From Galbula dea (lineage: Eukaryota; Chordata; Aves; Piciformes; Galbulidae), in assembly GCA_013399015.1 (NCBI GenBank), contig VWZX01006702.1, positions 930,001 to 994,000 of the forward strand: a stretch of DNA of 64,000 bases, given 5' to 3'. Below, piece after piece: positions 51,811 to 64,000 of the stretch; the first letter of the stretch is position 1, and each line of letters starts with the position of its first letter. The notes below the pieces were generated by a model that was not told where the DNA came from, searched no databases, and saw only the letters and a program-made list of their open reading frames with translations. A program made the translations under genes and the position numbers.

Positions 51811-54800
51811 ACACCACCATCCAAGCCTCCAACAGCCTATCTCAAACACAAAGCAACAGCCTCTGAAATTTACTTTCCATTCAAGTCTTGGTGTCAGCTT
51901 GCTCAGTTTTCTTCTAGGAGTGTGCTGCAATTTAACATTTAGAAATCTATACTTCATGTGGCAAACTATCTCACTGTGCTCAGGTGAGAATTTATCCCAA
52001 TAGCATCCAAGGTACAAGCTACTGTGTTGTCTTTCAACACTTGGAACCCCTGTCTTGTGAAGAGGCCAGTGCTGCACTGAGAATTCTTGCTCACAAAGTC
52101 ATGTCAAGGTGAGTCCCTGTTCACTGGGCAGAGCTGGGACAGTTTGGAGGCTGGGGAGAGAGTGTTAACTTCCCCTTCTTTTGCTCGTTGTTGCCTTGAG
52201 ATATCCAAAGGGTCAGCAGGAGCTTTGCATCTTCTCACAGCTCTAATGCAGTCAACATTAATGAACCTGCAAGGGAAACTGAAAGCCCAGCAGAAGAAAG
52301 CTGGCAAGAGACTGTTACAAGAAACAGAATGGAGAACAGGAAGTGGGAGCTAGAGATACAGAGTGAAGAGAAGAACTGAACGGATGCAAGACAGGCATGA
52401 GGTTACTGCTGCTTTGTCGCTGTGCCTAGGAGGGGAAGGCTGATGTGCATACCGCCCTTGGGATGCAGGGGAGCAAAAAGGTAAGACCTTTTCTGTGCCC
52501 CATGATTGTTTGAGACCATCTGCCAATGCAAACCAGAGAAGCTTAAAGAGTGTTTTAGGCTGCACTGCTCTTCTGGGTGACTGCTACACAGAAAGCGAGG
52601 CTACAGCAAATCCCTTCAGCTCGTCAATGACCCCACTTCCTTTTGCTCTGGAAACCAGACCAAGCATTTATTTCATTTTGAAGTCTGTCCAGAAATAGAG
52701 TGAAAATTTTAAAGGTTACACCATTCTTTTTCATTATTTAATGCTGCTTCCAAACTCATATTCCTCCTGGAAAAGATCTAACCTCATCCTTCGGAGGCGA
52801 CACCAATGCTACTTGAAACAGCACAAGCCTTCCCCACCATGGCTGTTGTGGGTCTGAAGTAATTTCTGTAAGGTTCCTGTATGCTATTTGTGCACTAAAT
52901 AGCAATATCAACCCAAATAAACTGTACATAAAAATAGCTATATAGATATAAATACAAGATAATTATATCAAATGATAGATAAAATAATTCCCAGACCATA
53001 AGAATTATGAGCTGTAGTAGCATTAAAAACCCTTTAGAGGCCTGTACACTGGGTTGCCACTTACACATTGAGAGCAGTCCTACCCAAGGTGGCTCTACAT
53101 ATAAAAATCAAATGAGAGTTCAAAGGTTGGCCTCCTAACGGAGGCTAAGTGTAGACTGGTGGCAGGAGGTAGGGTATTGTTACAGCTTGCTAGTATGTAA
53201 CATCAAATAACCACTTGCACATCAGATGCAGCCTTGCAGCAGAGCTTGCACCTCGCCCCTCTGGGGAACCTCTGCAAAATAGAAGGAATTATGTTGGTGA
53301 AAATGTGATATAGGAACATCCTTAGTGGGACTGTTTTGAACACTTACATCTCAGTAAGAAATCTCACCCCTGTGTATAGAAGACCAGAGGAGTGTGAAAA
53401 GAAAAGGAGTCACAGTTTGCTCATTTATGCCATTACTTACAGGTAGCAAGAAAAGGAGGTACCACAACATGCTGATGAGAGTTTGTAAAGGAGACTGCCA
53501 GCAGCTACCTTGGTTTTCAGGTAATTTTAAAGTTTGAAAACTTAATTGGTGACTTATGCCTCTCTTTAGATTTACCTCTTCAGGCTACAACCATGTTATT
53601 TTCCCAATATCCCATCTGGTGTGGGCCAGAGATGAGCCAGGCCTTTGGCAGAAGCAGCACTCACTTGGCATGAACTCTCTCTCAGAAATGAATTTCTATG
53701 AAAAACATCATTTAATGCAAGCATTGATTTGGTTTGACAGGTCCTTGGAAGTCCTGCTAAAACCCAAATCTGCATATTATTTTGTAAGATGATTAAAAGA
53801 AATTCAGAGGATCAGATTATGGAAAGCAGCAGCATGGTCTCATTCTGTCTACTTGAAAACTCTGCTCTAAATTATTTATTCTCTAGAGCATGCAGGCTCT
53901 GAGGGGAGCAGAGTTAACCCCTCCCTCTATACTTTCCTCCAGACTTTTTCCTCCCTTTGCCAAAGGTCACATCCAGGTACCCTTTCCCAGAACATGGAAA
54001 CTGAACAGCCAATGCTTACAGTGGTACATTTAGCTATAACTCCGGTGCTTCAATCTCAACCAGCAGGGAGAAATGCAGTTGCTTGCCTGGGACATCAGTT
54101 CTAAATAGACTACTTTCTTTTTGAGGCAATGCTGGAGAGAGGTGCCAACAATAAAAGCATCACTGTTTACCTTACTGAGTCAGCCCAGCTGCAGGTCTTT
54201 CCCTTCAGCTCTACTCTATAAAGTACAGAGGAGCAGACTGGGACACATGGCAGTGGAGCCTCCCATGCCAGGGGAAGCAAAGGGCAGGATTCTTTTTCCA
54301 GCTCTACAAGCTAGATCCTTTCCTCTGGGTGGATGACCCCACCTTACTGATAGTTCCTGTGGAAGAATCAGAACCACCGCGGGTCTCTGGAGTTCATTAA
54401 CATGGAAGCAACACACTTTAGTGAAGAAATACTTTGTATATATTGAGTCAGTCATTCTCATAAAACCCTTAATGGATAGATATTGACTGTGCAGGAGAGG
54501 CTGAACTGTTTTAAACTGCAGAGGTGCTGTGGAAAGCTGGTTTTACACACAAGCCACCAGGAAGTCCTTCTCCACATGGTACCGCAACACAGTTGCCTCT
54601 AGGAGGGAAAGCAGTAACTTGCAAGCTGGAGGATTCTGTGCCCCTTATGTAATCTTAACTACATAGGATACAGCATAATTAGTGAAGTCAGGGTTACAGT
54701 AGGATGCCAAGGAAAACATCCCCAGTGGCAGCAGGCTTTCCCTGAGCACTGCTGTGCAACAGGTACGACACAGACTACCCGCATGTCTTTCCGGAGAGTT

Positions 54801-57065
54801 CTCTGCTGCTGTGCGCCTGTCTGGGAGGATTTCCCTCCTTCAAAGCTGAGAGGCTGCCAAAGACTCAACCTCTAGAAGACAGGTGATGCACTACTTGGCT
54901 CTCAGCACTACCAAAAATGGTAAGGCATGTATTTATGCCCTCCAGTAGGCTAAAGAGGTTGTCACTGTGCAGCAAAGGTCTGGGAGCAGAAAGGGAAGGA
55001 CAGATCTGGTTATGGATGATTTCAAGGGAGCATGTCACCTCCATCATCTACTCACCTGGGTTAAAATTTCTTTCAGTTGTAAATGAAGGCATTTTACCAG
55101 CAAGAGGTGACCTAGCTTGAACCTGGCTGGCCTGTAAGAGCCAGGTGGTAAGGATGAGTCTGCATGAACCCACTGAGGCAGCCCCAAATTCTAAATTCTA
55201 CCTTCCACGACTAACTGTGGCGTGGTTGGCAGAAAAGGACCTTCTCTCCTTGGCTAGGTATGTCAGTGTCTTCTTTCAAAAGCATGCAGCCATCAGCAGC
55301 AAAGCTTGTATGACAGCTCAGAAAGACCCAGGGCAGTTCCTTTTCTTTTTTGACACCACAGCTAAAACCAGAAGTACATTGTTTTGGTACCTGAATTCAT
55401 AATGATTAAAGTAGCTGTTTAATCCATGGACAACTAAGATTTGGAGAGTCTCATGCTGGATTACAGACAGCCAAACATCATAAAAGAGAAACTAATTTCA
55501 GAGAAGAAAATGGAGCTTATTACCTTCCAGGTGTACTGCACCAGCAACCCTGGGTGCCTGCTGATCTCAATTCTTTCTCCTCCTCTTCCAGTGGCCGGGC
55601 TTGTTTTGGTAGAGCCAGCCTTGCAAGCACAGCACTTCCCTTCAGAAACCTGAAGTTCCTTTACTTTGTTTAATATTTCCAGTCCTTCATCAAAACATGT
55701 GTTCATAAGCTTTCACTGAGAGGGGTGCTACACTTGCAATAAAAAAAGTGCTCCATGTACTTCCTTATGAGAACAATGTTCAAACATAGCAGCTCACTTA
55801 TAAAAAGCAGAAGGGTAGGGCCAGGCCCTCCTGCACGTGACTTCTCAGCAGTGCACTAGGTAAGGGGGAAAAAGGCTACAGCTCTTTGAGCTTTTTGCCA
55901 AACACTTCCCTTTTTTAACTTCCAGGCCCTTCTTCCTCCATGGGACAGGTCAAATCAGATCATCAGTAGGATACAGGAAGGGGTTTTTAAGTGTTTTGAA
56001 AATAGTTATACCTCTTCTTGTATAAACAGCTCTACACTGGTCTCTGTTCTTTCATATGTCCTTACATTGTTTCCCCCCAAATCAAGTTAAACATTAATTA
56101 GATAAGATTGAGCTGCCTACAACAGCAACACAGCATTGCCCTTGTAACTCATGGACCACAGCTGTGATTTTTGTAGCCTGTGCAAGTAATCCCAGGTTAG
56201 TCAGGTCAGAAGCACACGTCCTAAAAAGAGCTTGTCTCTCTGCCAGTGGTTTTCCATTTGTGAAGTGAGTTTGCAGATGAAGTTGCAAGGCAGGAGGGAC
56301 CTGGTGCACACGAAGCAGCTGCAGAGGGGAAACGTTTGCCTTTAGCTGAGGCAGAGAAACATTCTAGGAGGTACAGAGGGATTTCTGATGGGGAGGAGAT
56401 CTCTTCTCAGCAGCAAAGGCACTTGGGGCTCTGCCCTCCTCTGAGGCCATTGTATGGAAAAGGTCTGTCTGTTGCCTTTCCTGTGAAGGGAGGGATTTGC
56501 TAGTGGAGACAGAAATACAAGCAGAGCCAACTTTTGCATTTCCAGGGAATAGCAGCTTCGAGTCCGCGTATCCATTGCAGGCTTAAAGAGGCTTTTTGTT
56601 CATGTTCACTGAAGCTTTCCATTTCCTTCCTGCTTTCCTAGGGCCAGCTGACCTGAGAGCAATAATAGCAGATGGAAAGCATGCATGCTGCAGATTATTA
56701 ATGATCTGTCATTCCCTGCACTGCAAAAGCTTCAATTTTCGTTCTCTGTTCAAACATACACCATACCCCAGTGCAGAATAGACTCTCTGAGACTGAGGCA
56801 GGGGGTGGGGAGAGAAGAGAAGGGAAGAGAAGTTGTATTTGAGGCCTGGTAAAGTGAAGGGTAACCTCCTGGAAGAATTAAAAAAGACCTAAACAACCAC
56901 CCCTTTAAAAGTGCTGGTTTGTTATAGCATAAGCCAGACAGAGAGAGGACTGAGAAAACCAAACTAATGTTGACTCTGTTCCATTTTACCTATGCTGTTC
57001 CTATAGAAATTATTACATTCTTGTTCTGTGTTATGTTATGACAAAAGAGGCAAGAATTGTCCATT

Positions 57066-57126
57066 TGTAGGGAGGCTGGACTAGATGATCTCCAGAGGCC
57101 TCTTCCAGCCCCTAATATTCTGTGAT
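57066..57126 (+). mobile_element. Short CR1 3'-end fragment
   Basis: 'ctggactagatgatctccag' is followed by a typical 'cttccagcccctaatattct' tail ending 'gtgatt'. This is a sense-strand CR1 terminus of about 60 bp. Confidence 0.8.
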
Positions 57127-58704
57127 TTTCCACTAGGCACTTGTGTTGACCTTATAACCAGACCTGGAGGTGTAGCCCTGCATACATTTTGAAATATGCT
57201 GTCAAAATCAAATTTTGATTTGATTTGACTTGTTTTGGTTGAGGAAACATCACTGCCCATGGAGCAATGACCTCCTCTGACACAGCTATTCACCCACCCC
57301 ACTACTTCCATCACCTTCTGCTGTTTCCCACCTCAGACCCAGAATATCCCTGTACCCTTAAGAGTAGCCATTCTGATCATGATTTTAAACTGCTGAGACA
57401 CCAGTCTGTCTGGATCCTTTGAAACCCCTGCTGGTATTTAAGAAAGAGCATGGCAGGCTGTTTGTAAATTGTCAGCCCTGGCTGCACACAGGACAAGCTG
57501 CATACAGTTTTCTGCCTTGGATGGAACTCTGGGTTCCTAAAATCACTGGGTGGAGGGGCCTGACTTTGTCCTTTATGGAGCAATATGAGGAGCAGGGATA
57601 TTTCTAAGTGTGTTCCAGCCAGCCTGGGCAGATGTGGCTGTAAGGGAAGGCTCACTCTCACCAGAACTTCCTTTTCAAACAGACAGGACTGGGAACAGTC
57701 CCAGAGGAGCCAAGATGAATGTAAAAGGGAAGCTCCCTGAGATACAATACAGGGTCTTTTTAAATGCACTTAATTGTTTTTGCTTCATTGTGCTTCTCTA
57801 TTTTCCTCCCACTGCTTTATCTGCCAAGGAAGATTTATTTTTGCAGCCTTTCCTGAAAACAGATAGAGAAGCAAACATTCTGGATAATGGCAGTATCAGT
57901 CCCTGCTTTACAGAAGCTTCACATTTGGTTTTCCTTTTGCTTCTTGGTCCCTTCCTGATGTTTCTCACTTTAAGACCCAAACTGGGTTCTCTGTCTTGTG
58001 TGCACTATAGAGTTTGTATTATGGCTTTTAATTTCCTGCAAAACCCTCATGTTATCTTCTTAGGTTTCTTACCTTTTCTGTTGCCATCTGTCTTATCTAA
58101 ATCCTCCAGCCCTTTTTCAACAATCTCATTTACCTTTAGCTAGCCCAGCCAGACACTTGATGTTGAGTCATGGAGTTCTCCAAAGAGGATAAGCTGCTTT
58201 AAGGTTTGGTTTTGTTTTGTTTTGTTTTTTTTCATTTCCCACCTTGGGTAAATTTAGGTCGGTTATAAGCTAGTTTTGGTTTTGTTTCTGCTTCTTTTCC
58301 AGCCTAAAATCCTTGATATCCCAACCTTTGATTTGCACAGTCTGTAAAAGGACACTTGAAAATATAGCCATTGTTTCCATGGAATTTCAGAGTGCCTGTA
58401 ACAGTTGATTTTTACTATATATATTGAGCCAGAAGTATAAGAAGATTCCCCTCAAAAAATGGGAAGAGCTTGCAATCCCTGGTGAGACAAAAATAGTTCT
58501 TTCCAAAAGGGAAATAAATGAAAGAGACTCTTTTGAGAGATGGAAAGGTTTGGGGTTTTTTTCTAGTTGTTTTTGTTGTTGCTTTGTTTTGGTTGGTTAG
58601 CTGGGTTTTCCCATCAGAAACAACACAAACATTTGTCCATCCTGAGCTGGAAGATCTAAACCAACTGCAGTGTCTAATTGGTTCTTGCCTGGCAAGTTTG
58701 AAAC

Positions 58705-58782
58705 AGCTGAGGATAATGTGCCTAGGTCATCAGATCTAAAGGAGCTGAGGATAACATGCCCAGGTCATTCAACCTAAAGGAG
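58705..58782 (+). repeat. 38-bp tandem duplication
   Basis: 'agctgaggataatgtgccta' begins one unit at 58705 and 'agctgaggataacatgccca' begins the next at 58743. Both units end in 'ctaaagg', and a partial third unit 'agc' follows. The two copies differ at several bases, so the duplication is not recent. Confidence 0.85.
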
Positions 58783-60829
58783 CTTTTTCTGACTCTGAAA
58801 TCTAGGAACTGGCTGCTTCCCCCAAAGAAGGTAGGGGAGGAAGAACCAAAGACTCACCAAACAGACAAATGTACCCCAGACATCAGCCAAACTTCAGGGA
58901 AAAGTCATGAACTGAAAGGCCTTTCTGCTGGGGGCCTGCACAGCTGAGCACATCAGAGACCAAGCCCAGGCAGGTCACTGGTGCCTCCACTCATCCTCTC
59001 ATGAGAAACACCTGGATCTGTTGTGATGTATAAAGGCACTGCTGAGAGGGCTGGAGGCTTTTGGGCTCACCCTGCTTAGAGGTGAGATGTTTCTGGTAAA
59101 GAGGACTATCAGCCTCGTGTTCTGGGCTGGAAGGAGAGGTGACCTGGCCAGCAGCAGCAACTCTGGAAGCACCTACCTGGGAAGGTGATGGTAGGGGCTG
59201 TTGAAGCCAGAGGGCTTGTGGAGGGCTGGGGTGTGGGCAGGGAGCAGGTGTGGGGCTGGGAAGAGGAGCTGGGCAGTGGCTGGGGACCAGTGACTTCCCA
59301 CCAACTCCTGGTGGAACCCAGCCCTGTGCCCATGCCCATGTGCTGAGGTGTGACTCTGGAGAACAAAGTGACTGACAAGGGGTAAAGGTCCTTGGCTTTT
59401 CTGTGTGAGATTAGCAAATTGATGTTTGTGTGTGTAAAGCAGTCTGAGCTTTAGATGGAGGAACCAAAAGACAGTTGTGTTTTTTCCTTGGCACATGAAA
59501 CTGTGTAAAACCAGGAATGAAGTGTGGAGAGGGAAATTGTACACAGTTGCACCCACTGTTAAGGTTTGTTTCTGAGCAGTGCTGTTACTGTTGCTCGTTT
59601 AGTTTAGCTTGGAAAGAATGTTTTACTTTAGGGTACCAAATGATGTAGCTTTTTCCAACAGAGTTTTGTCTCTCTTTATTGCTGCTTCCTCTTTTACTGC
59701 ATTTCTTCTTACTGCTGCTCCACTGCAAGAGAGTGGGTGGGCAGGGGCAGGAGGGGAGGTTTTGGTCAAAGAGATACTGCTGACCTCTCCCTTTAACTCT
59801 CTGGCTTCCTCCTGCTCCTCCATGGGGCTCAGTGCTGGTGCTCCAGGACAGCTCTGATGTGTGTAGCTGGGTGACACCAGACCTGATGCCAGAGAAAGAG
59901 CCATGCCAGGAGCCCTCCCCACTTTCTCAGGGCTTGTGTCTCAGCCCCGGCCCCCACCCTTGGTCCTGTGGCTCTGCTTGTGCCTGGCCATGTGCCTGCC
60001 CATCCAGACCCTGACCTGCTGGCTTTGCCTAACATCTGCCTCCTCATTGCAGACACCTGTGAGAGCTGTGAGACTCCTGGCTGTGCTCAGTTAGGATCAC
60101 CAGACCTGCATTCTTTGTCTTGCACAGGTGCTGTGGGGCTGACTCATGCCCATGGCAGTGCTGTTCTGGGCTGCTCGCTGTCACCCTCAGCTCCTGGCTC
60201 CCCTTTCCCTAAGAAGCAGCCTGCTCTGGCTGTTCCCAGGCACTCTCTAGGTCTCCATGGTGTGCTGAGTCTGTCAGTAGAGAAGTAATTCGGGGCTGGG
60301 TTTATTTTGGTACACTGAGTGGGGAAATCCCACATCCTTTTGTTTTTCTTGTTATTTACAATCACTTCTAGTCCAGTTCCTGGCTGGCAGCTTAGCACAG
60401 TTCAGATGGTGTAAGATAAAGATAACTCTTTCCAGTCTCCCACTACCCTGTCCTTAAACCAGTTCAGCTTAGGATGCTGCAGACCATGTTCTGCACTGAG
60501 TTGCCAGGGGTAAGTGCCAGAGCCCGAGAGCCAGCGTCGTCACCTTTGCAGTGAAAGTTTCAGCTAGAGTTGGCCTAAGAGCCACTGAGCCAAAAATCCC
60601 TTTGAGTTCTACTTAATCCCTTTATTTTCTATGAGAAAAAACTCCAACCAGAGAGTGTTTAAGTTTCTGCGTTAATATTGAAATATGAGATGGGTGTAGA
60701 CTAAAAAACACATCCAGCTGTCTCTGGGAAGTATTTTCATGCTTGAATTATGGTTGGAGCAGTAGCCTTTGGCATCAGCTAGGCAGAATAAAGCTCAATA
60801 TCTAATAGAGCATCTTAAGATGGTCAGTA

Positions 60830-61107
60830 CAAGGCCTGTAGGGACAGGACAAGGGGCAATGGTTTAAAATTGAAGAAGGTAGATTTAGATTGGACATAAA
60901 GACATTTTTGGTGATGAGGATGGTGGGACATCGGAACAGGCTGCCCAGAAAAGCTGTGGGTGCCCAGTCTTTGGGAATGTTCAAGGCCAGGTTGGGCAGG
61001 GCTTTGAGCAACCTGATCTAGCAGATGACGTCCCTGCCTGTGGCAGGGGGATTGGACTAGATGATTTTTAAGGACCCCTTCCAACCTAAACCATTCTGTG
61101 ATTCATT
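60830..61107 (+). mobile_element. CR1 LINE 3' fragment, sense strand
   Basis: It runs from 'ggacaggacaaggggcaatg' through 'ggaacaggctgcccag' to 'ggactagatgatttttaagg' and ends 'ccattctgtgattcattctg', the CR1 3' terminus. The copy is about 280 bp and 5'-truncated. Confidence 0.92.
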
Positions 61108-62613
61108 CTGAGAGTCTGTTTAGTGGCTGATGAATTCATAGGCACTGGAGGAGCTGTAGGAAGTTCCTAAGTATGTTCTTCACACATGTAGATAAAAATA
61201 TTTGCTTCAGTGTCCAGCTAAGGTGGACGTGCAGTTACCACAGCTCAGATGCAGAGGCAAGCTCACTGGTTGCCATGTACCTCAGCCCAAGGGAAAGCCT
61301 TAATTCCACCTGTTTGCTGCTGACATGTGAAACAGTAAAAACCTGTCCTTGTGTAAGCATGCATAGGGGTTTTTTTCCCTTTGTCGAATGGAGAAGTTTC
61401 ATAAGCTTCAGGTAGGAAACATGTGCAGTGTTCTGATACACTTGACTCACTGCAGCTAAGAGTTGGGATGGCAAAAATGTTTTTGAGTGGGAAGCATGGG
61501 ACTGGAAACCACAAGCTGAGTGAAACCATATGAATCAAGGGGCTCAGAGGCTGCTGCAGTTACAGTTACAGTCTGTAGTGGTTAGTTATCCTCACAGGTC
61601 AAACAGAATAAATTCTTTGATCAGGATTTCTCCAGAAGAGGGGTGTTTTAGCAAGAGTTCCAGTCAGAGAAAAACACTGTATCAGAATAAAAAGCACCCC
61701 AAAATGAGGTGAGCTGCTGTGCTTTGCACAGCTACCAGAGGGTGGAAAAAGCCTTGGCAGATAACACAGGTGGCAGATCTATAAGCCTCAATAATGAAAA
61801 GATTAAGAATCTATTAATTTGTGTCAAATTAGGATAATAATTCCCAAAGGAATATGTGGAATAAAACCCTCGAGTTCCTGAGGAAGAAGCATGGCTTCTG
61901 AATTTTGGGATAGCTATCTTGTGCTGTCCTCTGGGATTTACTGCCTCTGTTCTTTAACATTTACAATAAAAGCTGCTTTTTCCATTTAAGTGAAAAGCAA
62001 TCATCTGTGTGCATAAGGGTCTTTGTCTCTGAGACAGATACTGGGTTTCCAATCCTCCTGCTTCTCTGGTATTTGTTAGTCCATTAATCATAAGACTTGG
62101 TGTTCCTATAGTGCTGTAAATACCCAAAACTCCCTGCTACCATGAGTGCCTTCATTTTGTAAATGAATTTAAGTGGGTGGAGCACTGGGCTTGGGCAGAG
62201 CCCTGTGGAAAACATCATGGCCTCAAGAATATAAATGGGTCTGAAGTGTGTGGTGCAGTCTTTCCTGGCAGCAGTGTTGTCCTTTACCCTTTTCCAGCTG
62301 GGAACTCTAAGATGTAAGTAATGGCAAGGAAGAGCCTACATCTGTGGCAGTATTTGGAACCTCTGGTTGCTCAAGAAGGGAAAAGGAAGCCTTTACTGAA
62401 CATTATACCTTGCTTTACTGACCTTTAAAACTGGATCCAAGGCTCTCTGTCAGGGTTTAATGACTTGATTTCCCTAGGAAGAGATACACCTTGTAACACC
62501 TCAGTTAGTAAGGGGTTTCCCACAGGAATTATTTCAGCTTTGCTGAACACCTGAAAAAAAATCTTTGAAGGAGGATATAGGATTGAAGTTAAATACCTTC
62601 TTTCCCCTAAAAC

Positions 62614-62935
62614 CAAATGACAGACCACAGGATGGTAGGAGTTGGAAGGGACCTCTGGGGGTCATCTAGTCCAGCTTTCCTGCTGAAGAAGGATCACTCA
62701 GGTTGCACAGGGATGCATCCAGGTAGGCTTTGAAAGTCTCCAGGGGAGGAGACTCCCCAACCTCTCTGGGCAGCCTTTCCAGTGCTCCATCATCTTCAAA
62801 GGAAAGAAGTTGTTTTATGTTTAGGTGGAACTTCATGTGAAGTAGTTTGTGCTTATTGCCTCTTGTCTTGTCACTGGGCACCACTAAAAACTGTCTGGCC
62901 CCATCCTCTCTGCACTCACCTTTTAGACATTTATA
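62614..62935 (-). mobile_element. CR1 LINE 3' fragment, antisense
   Basis: The plus strand shows the complement of a CR1 3' end ('ggaagggacctctgggggtc') and proceeds through the conserved 'ctctgggcagcctttccagt' block to about 62935. The copy is about 320 bp. Confidence 0.92.
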
Positions 62936-63173
62936 ATATAGTTATCATTTTTTCATTTTATCTCCTTGGACCAGTGTATGTTCAGACATAGGTTTTCAGT
63001 ATAACTGGTGCATGACTGCCTTGCCTGCTCTTGCTTTGCTTCATGGGAGCTGTAGTTTAGGTCCCATTCTGTGCCCTGGTTTTGGCTCCCTGGAGAACAG
63101 CCTCTTCTGCCTGGCTGAGCTGGATGGGAGATGTGTGGGGGTACCTGGGGCAATGCATAACAATGCAGGTCAG

Positions 63174-63203
63174 TAAAATAGCTCTGACTAAAATAGCTCT
63201 GAT
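63174..63203 (+). repeat. 15-bp tandem duplication
   Basis: Two adjacent copies of 'taaaatagctctga' with one base between them; a minor local duplication. Confidence 0.75.
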
Positions 63204-64000
63204 TTTATTCAGTGAAAGATTATCTTTAGCTCTCCTTCCCAAGCTGTAAGAAAACCAGACACTGAAATAGCAGCACTTCCTGTAACATGGGATCTCTGGT
63301 TCCCAATTGTCCCAGTTCCTGTTCCATGCCTATAGGTGCTGTGCCTGGCTGCTGTTTCTTCCTTTGGTACAACATTAATTACATTTCATCTCCAGAGTGA
63401 AGATGTACCCTGGAGATCAAGGGAGTTGCTTTGAAAAGTGGTGCTGGGTGTTTACATACATAGGTGTTCAAGATATGAAGCCTCACTTTCAGAAGTAAGA
63501 GTCTGCAGTGTCTGAAATGAACTGAGAGCAGAAATTAGGGTCCCAGCCAGCAATTAGGAGAAGACTCTCTAATTGACTCCATTAGTAGAATATCAGGTGT
63601 CAGTCAATGCTGTGCTGAACTCTCAAACCTCTTGGTAGATAAGAGAACTATTTGAATTTCAAAGTGCCTTTCAAGTTAAGCAGCAGATTGTGTCTCTATG
63701 TAAGGAGAATATTGCATTTGAATTTTTCTGGTAACTGACCTCTCCTAGAGTTTCCAGGTCCTCTGCTTCTCACTGGGTTCCACAGTTTTGCTGGTGTCTT
63801 TCCTTAAGAGTTGGTCAAAAAAAGAGATGTGCAACAGGTTCTACTCACTGAATAAAGCTGCTGAAAATGCTGAAGAGGTTTTCTGAAAGCTGCCTGAGAT
63901 CAGCTTCCTAATGGGTTCTTCAGGAAAAAAAAACAATCCAGGGCTTAAGTAAGCATTGCTTGTATGGTTAAAGTAATTTATCCTCATGTCTTCCAGAAGC

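Larger units (their letters stand above)
50626..64000. other. BCL2L14 5' flank and 5' UTR introns with CR1 fragments; no coding gene supported
   Basis: Any non-coding first exon or promoter of BCL2L14 should lie here or beyond, but I cannot place it. The longest open frame, 57610-58143 (+), 177 codons, is rich in F/L/S from T-rich sequence and has no domain. The segment 58.9-60.3 kb is GC-richer than its surroundings. The rest of the stretch shows CR1 pieces and short tandem duplications, listed separately. Confidence 0.65.

Noticed and set aside
57610..58143. 177-codon plus-strand open frame
   Set aside because: It is F/L/S-rich from T-rich sequence, with no domain, splice structure or second supporting exon. 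Probably chance.

Overview
This is a vertebrate nuclear window, almost certainly from a bird. Coding exons are short and separated by 0.2-4.3 kb GT-AG introns. Several CR1 retrotransposon copies with the typical avian 3' end are present, and the two recognisable genes form a conserved vertebrate neighbour pair. The species cannot be fixed from the sequence.

Region 1 (1-35,540, + strand) is the 3' two thirds of LRP6, the Wnt/beta-catenin co-receptor. Fifteen coding exons run from position 25 to the stop at 29,791-29,793. All splice junctions are GT-AG and all phases agree, giving 1,024 uninterrupted residues. They encode, in order, the second EGF-like module, YWTD propeller 3, EGF3, propeller 4, EGF4, three LDLR class A modules, one membrane span, and a cytoplasmic tail with all five PPPSP-type motifs. 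The 5' exons lie outside the window. A long 3' UTR of about 5.7 kb follows and ends at two closely spaced AATAAA signals near 35.42 and 35.52 kb.

Region 2 (35.5-47.3 kb) is intergenic, with no supported gene. It holds an old local duplication and possible poly(A) signals for either gene.

Region 3 (47.3-50.6 kb, - strand) is BCL2L14 (Bcl-G), a BCL2-family protein, in five coding exons of about 336 residues. It has a BH3-like motif (LLRQSGDELEEK) on a 68-bp exon and a BH2 motif (WIQDQGGW) in the last exon. LRP6 and BCL2L14 converge tail to tail, the same arrangement as I recall on human 12p13.2. The two genes act in different pathways (Wnt reception and apoptosis), so the adjacency is syntenic rather than functional.

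Region 4 (50.6-64 kb) is flanking or 5' UTR-intron sequence of BCL2L14. It contains CR1 fragments and small tandem duplications, and no further coding gene that I can support.

No undescribed multi-gene system is visible. The most interesting points are the unusual exon 1-2 junction of BCL2L14 (possible GC donor), a CR1 whose 3' end sits right at a BCL2L14 splice acceptor, the ambiguous BCL2L14 C-terminus, and an old dispersed repeat in an LRP6 intron.
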